Below are positions 60,310 to 64,000 of a DNA stretch of 64,000 nucleotides, in pieces. The notes beneath the pieces were generated by a model. The model did not search any database. It saw nothing but the letters and a program-made list of their open reading frames with translations, and had not been told where the DNA came from. The DNA comes from an uncultured Acidimicrobiaceae bacterium (lineage in GTDB: Bacteria; Actinomycetota; Acidimicrobiia; Acidimicrobiales; UBA10347): the NCBI GenBank assembly GCA_905182135.1, contig CAJJAG010000005.1, positions 62,001-126,000 on the forward strand. Direction: 5' to 3'. Position 1 is the first letter of the stretch; each line of letters opens with the position of its first letter. The position numbers and the translations under genes were made by a program.

Positions 60310-60607
60310 ACGCGGGATTTCTCTTCAACATCACGACCGGGCAGACCAACGAAGACATGGTCAACACAGCTCTGCGCGGCTTGAGCGCCGATGTTGCAAG
60401 GTCCGTCCCTCGGCTATTTACCCCTGCCATGATGGCCTAGGCCCTGAGACAGACTGTGCTTGGTGGTACCACGGGCACTGCGCCATCTCCGATGAGGGGT
60501 ACGGGAGTTTTGCGCACGTCCAACCGCCAAACGGGATGTTGGTCGAGTCGTTAACGACGACGTCTTGTCGATGTTCGAGCAATGGGGGACCGCCGGGTCG
60601 TCCTAAT
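60310..60607. other. Convergent intergenic region, no gene recognised
   Basis: About 300 bases between the enoyl-CoA hydratase and TauD stops. No motif-bearing frame and no clear terminator hairpin were seen. Confidence 0.4.
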
Positions 60608-61429
60608 CTAGAGAGGACGGTCCCCGGCAAGGGTTATGCGATGCATGACTCGGCGATGTCCGTCGTAGTCGTTGATCGGGTTATGCAGCAAGCAACGGTT
60701 GTCCCACAGCGCCAGCATCCCTGCTGTCCACTGCAGTCGCCACACGAAGTCCGGTCGCACCTGATGGGCAAAGATCGCTTCAAGGATTGGGCGACTGTCT
60801 GCTTCGCTCATACCGACGAAATGGCTGGTGTGAGCGACGTTCACATAGAGCGCCTTTCGCCCGGTCTCGGGATGAGTGCGAACCGCCGGGTGTTCAGACC
60901 GAAACGCCTCACGTTTCGGCTGATCAGCGTCGGCCAGCCGATCGGAGCGGGTCTTTGAGACGTCTGCCAGATCCGAACGGTTGATGGCAGTAAGTGGCTC
61001 AATGACGGTCTGGAGATCTGCAGGAAGCTCATCCCAGGCTCGGTACATATTGGCGAACTCGGTGTCGCCTCCTGCTGGTGGTAGATCGCGTGCAACCAGC
61101 ATTGATGCCATTGGAGGCTCGTCCAGGTAGACGGTGTCGCTGTGCCAGATGCCGCCGAAGTTATTCTTCTCATGTGCGAGCTTCTTGACCTCGATGATCT
61201 CGGGGTACTCGTTGAGTCCGGTGACGAACGGGTACCGAGCTGGTTGCCCCAGCGTCGTGGCGAAGGCCAAGAAGGCGGCCTCGGAGACGGGCTGATTGGG
61301 GAATACCAGCACCAAGTGCTCGAGCCACGCATCGCGAATCGCACGCGTTATCTCGTTGGACTGTGGCGTCTCCAGATCAACACCTGTTACGTAGGCGCCA
61401 AGCGCACCGCCGGTTGGCTGTATTTCCAT
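60608..61429 (-). CDS. TauD/TfdA-family dioxygenase
   Basis: A 273-residue Fe(II)/2-oxoglutarate dioxygenase of the taurine/2,4-D dioxygenase family. MEIQPTGGALGAYVTGVDLE is the family N-terminus; the iron motif HxD is in GIWHSDTVYLDEPP, the second His is in LWDNRCLLHNPINDYDG, and Arg in HRRVMHRITLAGDRP binds 2-oxoglutarate. The ATG at 61429 has AAGGA seven bases upstream and is preferred over an upstream start. It would hydroxylate and release sulfite, or a phenoxy or other leaving group; the substrate is unknown. It is divergent from the ATC hydrolase gene. Confidence 0.93.
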   Translation of the reverse strand: MEIQPTGGALGAYVTGVDLETPQSNEITRAIRDAWLEHLVLVFPNQPVSEAAFLAFATTLGQPARYPFVTGLNEYPEIIEVKKLAHEKNNFGGIWHSDTVYLDEPPMASMLVARDLPPAGGDTEFANMYRAWDELPADLQTVIEPLTAINRSDLADVSKTRSDRLADADQPKREAFRSEHPAVRTHPETGRKALYVNVAHTSHFVGMSEADSRPILEAIFAHQVRPDFVWRLQWTAGMLALWDNRCLLHNPINDYDGHRRVMHRITLAGDRPL

Positions 61430-61656
61430 ATCTTCATCCTTGCGCACGCTCGCAACGCGGACCACTATTGTTGCGACGATAACCGAGATGGCGAACGATC
61501 ATCTCAGTCCGCTGCTGCCCAACTTCGCTGCTTTGGCCGGTGAGCACGCCGCCCTGATCGAGGCGCTCGTCCGTTGCTGCGGCCACGCCAATCTCATCCA
61601 TTAACCGCTAGATCGTGCTACCGGTGATTGGAGGTAATGCGGTTAAAGTTAAATGC

Positions 61657-62163
61657 ATGACCGAAGAACGCCCAGACACGTTGAACGATGTTGGTGTGCT
61701 TAAGCGCCGCGAGATCGAAGCGCGCATCGTGGCCCCAATCCTCCAACGCCTTGGCGAGGAGTTTGGTCAAGAACGGGTGCGTGAACTCGCCGCCGAAGTC
61801 ATCGTTGGGGTCGCGCAGAGCCAGGGCGCAACGATGGCAGAAATTCTCGGCGGCAATGACTTAGCCGTCTTCGCTGACTCGCTCGAAGCCTGGACTCGGG
61901 GCGGTGCACTTGAACTCGAGGTCGTCGAGCAGACCGATACCCGGTTCGCTTTCAACGTGACCCGCTGCAGGTACGCGGAAATGTACCTCGAGCTCGGTGA
62001 TGCTGATCTCGGCGCTCGCATGAGTTGCAACCGTGACGGCACCATGGTCGAGGGTTTCAACCCGGACATCACCTTCACCCGCACACAGACAATCATGGGC
62101 GGTGCAAGCCACTGTGACTTCGTGTACGAGTTGCCAGCCAGTGAGAAGGCCGTCGAGCTCTAA
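61657..62163 (+). CDS. L-2-amino-thiazoline-4-carboxylic acid hydrolase-like protein
   Basis: A 168-residue protein of the ATC-hydrolase family, which opens a thiazoline ring en route to L-cysteine. The diagnostic C-terminal half is AFNVTRCRYAEMYLELGDADLGARMSCNRD in part, then EGFNPDITFTRTQTIMGGASHCDFVYE in part, with conserved Cys and His residues. The start at 61657 (MTEERPDT) is favoured. Many family members are regarded as general ring-opening hydrolases. The divergent TauD dioxygenase 227 bases away could supply an oxidised sulfur compound; this link is speculative. An unremarkable 38-codon frame lies between them (61488-61604). Confidence 0.87.
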   Translation: MTEERPDTLNDVGVLKRREIEARIVAPILQRLGEEFGQERVRELAAEVIVGVAQSQGATMAEILGGNDLAVFADSLEAWTRGGALELEVVEQTDTRFAFNVTRCRYAEMYLELGDADLGARMSCNRDGTMVEGFNPDITFTRTQTIMGGASHCDFVYELPASEKAVEL

Positions 62164-62312
62164 CGGTCCAGTCGGGTAAAATAGTAGTTGTTGCAGACGA
62201 AGAGTTCGTGGGCAGCACGCGATGTGGCCAGGTAGAACTCAGCGGCACGCATGTCGGTTGCATCGACGAGCACAGCTTCGTACTTGATGCCTTTATGGCT
62301 CCAGACGTCGCC
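62160..62312 (-). pseudogene. Fragment resembling the C-terminus of a UvrD-type helicase
   Basis: The minus strand reads DVWSHKGIKYEAVLVDAT, AAEFYLATSRAAHELFVC and ends soon after. This follows the superfamily 1 helicase pattern (KG-x-E-[YF]-D-x-V-x-[LV]-D and LYVA-x-[ST]RA-x-x-x-L), the last motifs of UvrD/Rep-like proteins. Upstream in the same frame a stop precedes it, and no helicase body exists. The remnant overlaps the ATC hydrolase stop. Confidence 0.4.
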
Positions 62313-62436
62313 ATGACTATGCGTCCGCTAATTGTCGTGCTTCGCCGCGAGACGCTTCTCGGCAGCGTCGAATGACTCTGTCGTCTCCACGGCGATGCAG
62401 CTAGAACCGATGTCGATGAGAGCGCCGGCCGAGAGG

Positions 62437-63282
62437 CTAAGCGAAGCGCACGTAGCCGCCAGATCGTTTGACATGGCCTGCGGTAGGAGGCGCGAAATGT
62501 GTGCCGAGCACGAGGGTGTCAGAGTCGGCGAACCGTTCGATGATGTCAATCCGAGTCTGGGTGGACTGATCGCTATCAGTATCGAAAGCTGACGCAGCCA
62601 GGTCTGGCAGTGCGAACTGCAGCGGTGTGTGGGTCATATCGCCAGTGATCAGGGCTGACTCGCCATCCGATTCGATAAGCACGGACACGTGACCAGGTGT
62701 ATGCCCCGGTGTCGGCAGCAAGCAAACCTCGCTGGTGACGGTGTGATTGGTCTCGACTAGGTCGGCCATGCCGGCATCGATAATGGGATCGATCGACGGT
62801 CCAAGAACGCGCATATGGTCATCGGTCCGGGTGTGGTCGACTTCGACCTTGGCAAACAGGTACCGGGCGTTCGGGAAGGTAGGAACCCGCTGACCGTTGA
62901 CGGTACGCATGTTCCATCCGACATGGTCAAAGTGCAGATGTGTGCACAAGACGATGTCGACGGCACCCAAACCGCCCTCGATTGCAGCGTCGAGTCGGTC
63001 CGGGAAGTTTGGGTCGCTGGGAAGTCCCTTGTCCTGGCCGCCGACACATGTGTCGATGACAATGGTTCTTCCCTGGCTCTGGACAACAAACGAGTGGATC
63101 GACAACGCCATCTTGTCGTTGCGCTCGGAGAAAAAATGAGGGATAAGCCAGTCACGGTGTGGGTCGAGCATGTCAGGTGTAAACGACGGCATGAGGACCG
63201 ATGCGTCCATGTAGGTGATGACTTCCTCGACACGTGTGATCTGAACATGGCCGACGGTCCACGTGAGATTCTCGGTGCTCAT
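62437..63282 (-). CDS. MBL-fold metallo-hydrolase (lactonase-like)
   Basis: A 281-residue metallo-beta-lactamase-fold hydrolase. The metal motif is LCTHLHFDHVGWN (HxHxDH), with further ligands in PTPGHTPGHVS, LITGDMTH and LGTHFAPP. IVIDTCVGGQDKG is typical of the lactonase/PNGM-like group, which includes N-acyl-homoserine lactone and organophosphate hydrolases. The ATG at 63282 overlaps the stop of the upstream paralogue (TGATG), so the pair is co-translated. Together they could degrade a lactone or ester class; the substrate is unknown. Confidence 0.9.
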   Translation of the reverse strand: MSTENLTWTVGHVQITRVEEVITYMDASVLMPSFTPDMLDPHRDWLIPHFFSERNDKMALSIHSFVVQSQGRTIVIDTCVGGQDKGLPSDPNFPDRLDAAIEGGLGAVDIVLCTHLHFDHVGWNMRTVNGQRVPTFPNARYLFAKVEVDHTRTDDHMRVLGPSIDPIIDAGMADLVETNHTVTSEVCLLPTPGHTPGHVSVLIESDGESALITGDMTHTPLQFALPDLAASAFDTDSDQSTQTRIDIIERFADSDTLVLGTHFAPPTAGHVKRSGGYVRFA

Positions 63283-63998
63283 CAACGCATCCCCTCTGCG
63301 GGTAGTGCATTGAATTGCTGGAGGTCATGGCCGTACAGCAATCGGCAGCCGTCGTCTCGCAACGAGGCTAAATATCTCATGGAGTCACGTTGTTGGTCTT
63401 GGGAACGTTCGCCGCCGATCGTTGGCACCTGCATCTGGTCGAGCATGCTTTCGAAGTAGACGCAGTCGCCCGTTAGCACCACTGGTCCAGATTCAAGCTC
63501 GATTCGCAGCGACTGATGGCCACGGGTATGGCCAGGTGTGGGTAAGCATACGACCGAGCCGTCGCCGAACACATCGTGCTCGCCCTCGACCTGTTCGACC
63601 TCATGACCGTGGTCATAGTCGGCAGGGTTGTAGACGCCATAGTCGATCAATCGTTGATCATGGGCCGACGCCCATTCAGACTGCTGCACGATCACTCGTG
63701 CATCAGGAACTTCTTCATTGCCGCCAACATGATCGAAATGCAGGTGGCTCAGGATGATGCGATCAATGTCGCTCGGTGCGATGTCACGTTCTGCGAGCCG
63801 GGCCGTTAGCTCTTCACCGGGGGAGAAGACCGGCGTAATGGTCTTTGCCGTCTCGGCGCCGATGCGGTCGAAACTGGATTGCAGGTCGATGTGCATGCCA
63901 GTGTCGAAGAGCACAAGCCCTTGGGGGTGCTCGATGAGCCACGATGGAATCGGAAAGCGCCGAGTCTCATCGTCGCCAGTAACGGCGCCCATGTGCAT
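63282..63998 (-). CDS. MBL-fold N-acyl homoserine lactonase-family protein, probably 5' partial
   Basis: At least 238 residues: PSWLIEHPQGLVLFDTGMH, metal motif LSHLHFDHVGGN, PTPGHTRGHQSL, LTGDCVYF and LLYGHDLQQF. This is the AHL-lactonase-type branch of the metallo-beta-lactamase fold. The first ATG lies at the very end of the window and relatives often have a few dozen residues before MGAVTGD, so the true start may lie beyond base 64000. It is immediately upstream of, and coupled to, the second lactonase-like gene. Confidence 0.88.
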   Translation of the reverse strand: MHMGAVTGDDETRRFPIPSWLIEHPQGLVLFDTGMHIDLQSSFDRIGAETAKTITPVFSPGEELTARLAERDIAPSDIDRIILSHLHFDHVGGNEEVPDARVIVQQSEWASAHDQRLIDYGVYNPADYDHGHEVEQVEGEHDVFGDGSVVCLPTPGHTRGHQSLRIELESGPVVLTGDCVYFESMLDQMQVPTIGGERSQDQQRDSMRYLASLRDDGCRLLYGHDLQQFNALPAEGMR

Positions 63999-64000
63999 GT

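Noticed and set aside
1-64000. tRNA and rRNA genes
   Set aside because: No cloverleaf-type segment with a recognisable TTCGA arm context or rRNA conserved block was noticed by eye; a covariance-model scan would be decisive.

Overview
The window looks like a chromosomal segment of a moderately high-GC actinobacterium, most plausibly a free-living marine or freshwater member of the Acidimicrobiia. This placement is an inference from family content: many CaiB/BaiF CoA-transferases, enoyl-CoA hydratases, SDRs, LLM flavin enzymes and 'amidohydrolase 2' proteins, PhyH and TauD dioxygenases, ATGA-coupled operons and a probable leaderless promoter. No rRNA, tRNA, CRISPR array, prophage or intact insertion sequence was recognised.

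Layout. 1-14.6 kb is mostly a minus-strand catabolic block: a molybdenum hydroxylase subunit (5' partial), an alpha/beta hydrolase, two tandem double-hotdog proteins with a CxxC motif, an amidohydrolase, DUF72, PhyH, SDRs, a divergent pair of CoA-transferases, an enoyl-CoA hydratase, a MOSC protein and an NfsA-like nitroreductase. 14.7-20.3 kb is a coupled methionine-cycle operon: an ArsR-methyltransferase fusion regulator, metF and cobalamin-dependent metH, with a palindrome at the regulator's start. 21.1-22.5 kb is a dead sugar operon (class II aldolase and PfkB kinase, both with nonsense codons). 22.5-31.5 kb carries AzlCD, a VOC protein, two NUDIX hydrolases, a two-domain CoA-transferase with a cupin, LLM and enoyl-CoA hydratase genes. 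31.5-33.2 kb holds a TcuA-like flavoprotein behind a tiny membrane ORF.

33.2-38.2 kb is a partly decayed fructose/glycolysis operon. The LacI regulator, GAPDH and phosphofructokinase are fragments; fructokinase, class I aldolase and pyruvate kinase are intact and ATGA-coupled. 38.5-46.4 kb has an enoyl-CoA hydratase, a Cys/Met-metabolism PLP enzyme, a CobW-family GTPase, an SDR, a membrane-anchored HEIGH protein and isocitrate lyase. 46.6-64 kb holds transporters, metallo-beta-lactamase-fold hydrolases, a cold-shock protein with a 5' hairpin and a true terminator, an N-acyl-D-amino-acid deacylase, a succinate-semialdehyde-type dehydrogenase, a TauD dioxygenase, an ATC hydrolase and two lactonase-like enzymes.

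The strongest finding is at 58.6-59.0 kb: a glutathione peroxidase whose active-site codon is an in-frame UGA, followed by a SECIS-like hairpin with the AGGUCU loop known from E. coli fdhF. It is very probably a selenoprotein and would be called as a truncated gene by ordinary annotation. The second is coordinated decay of sugar-catabolic genes at two loci while the glyoxylate-shunt enzyme and fatty-acid-type genes stay intact. The third is a recurring set of 15-22 bp tandem repeats confined to gaps and pseudogene margins.
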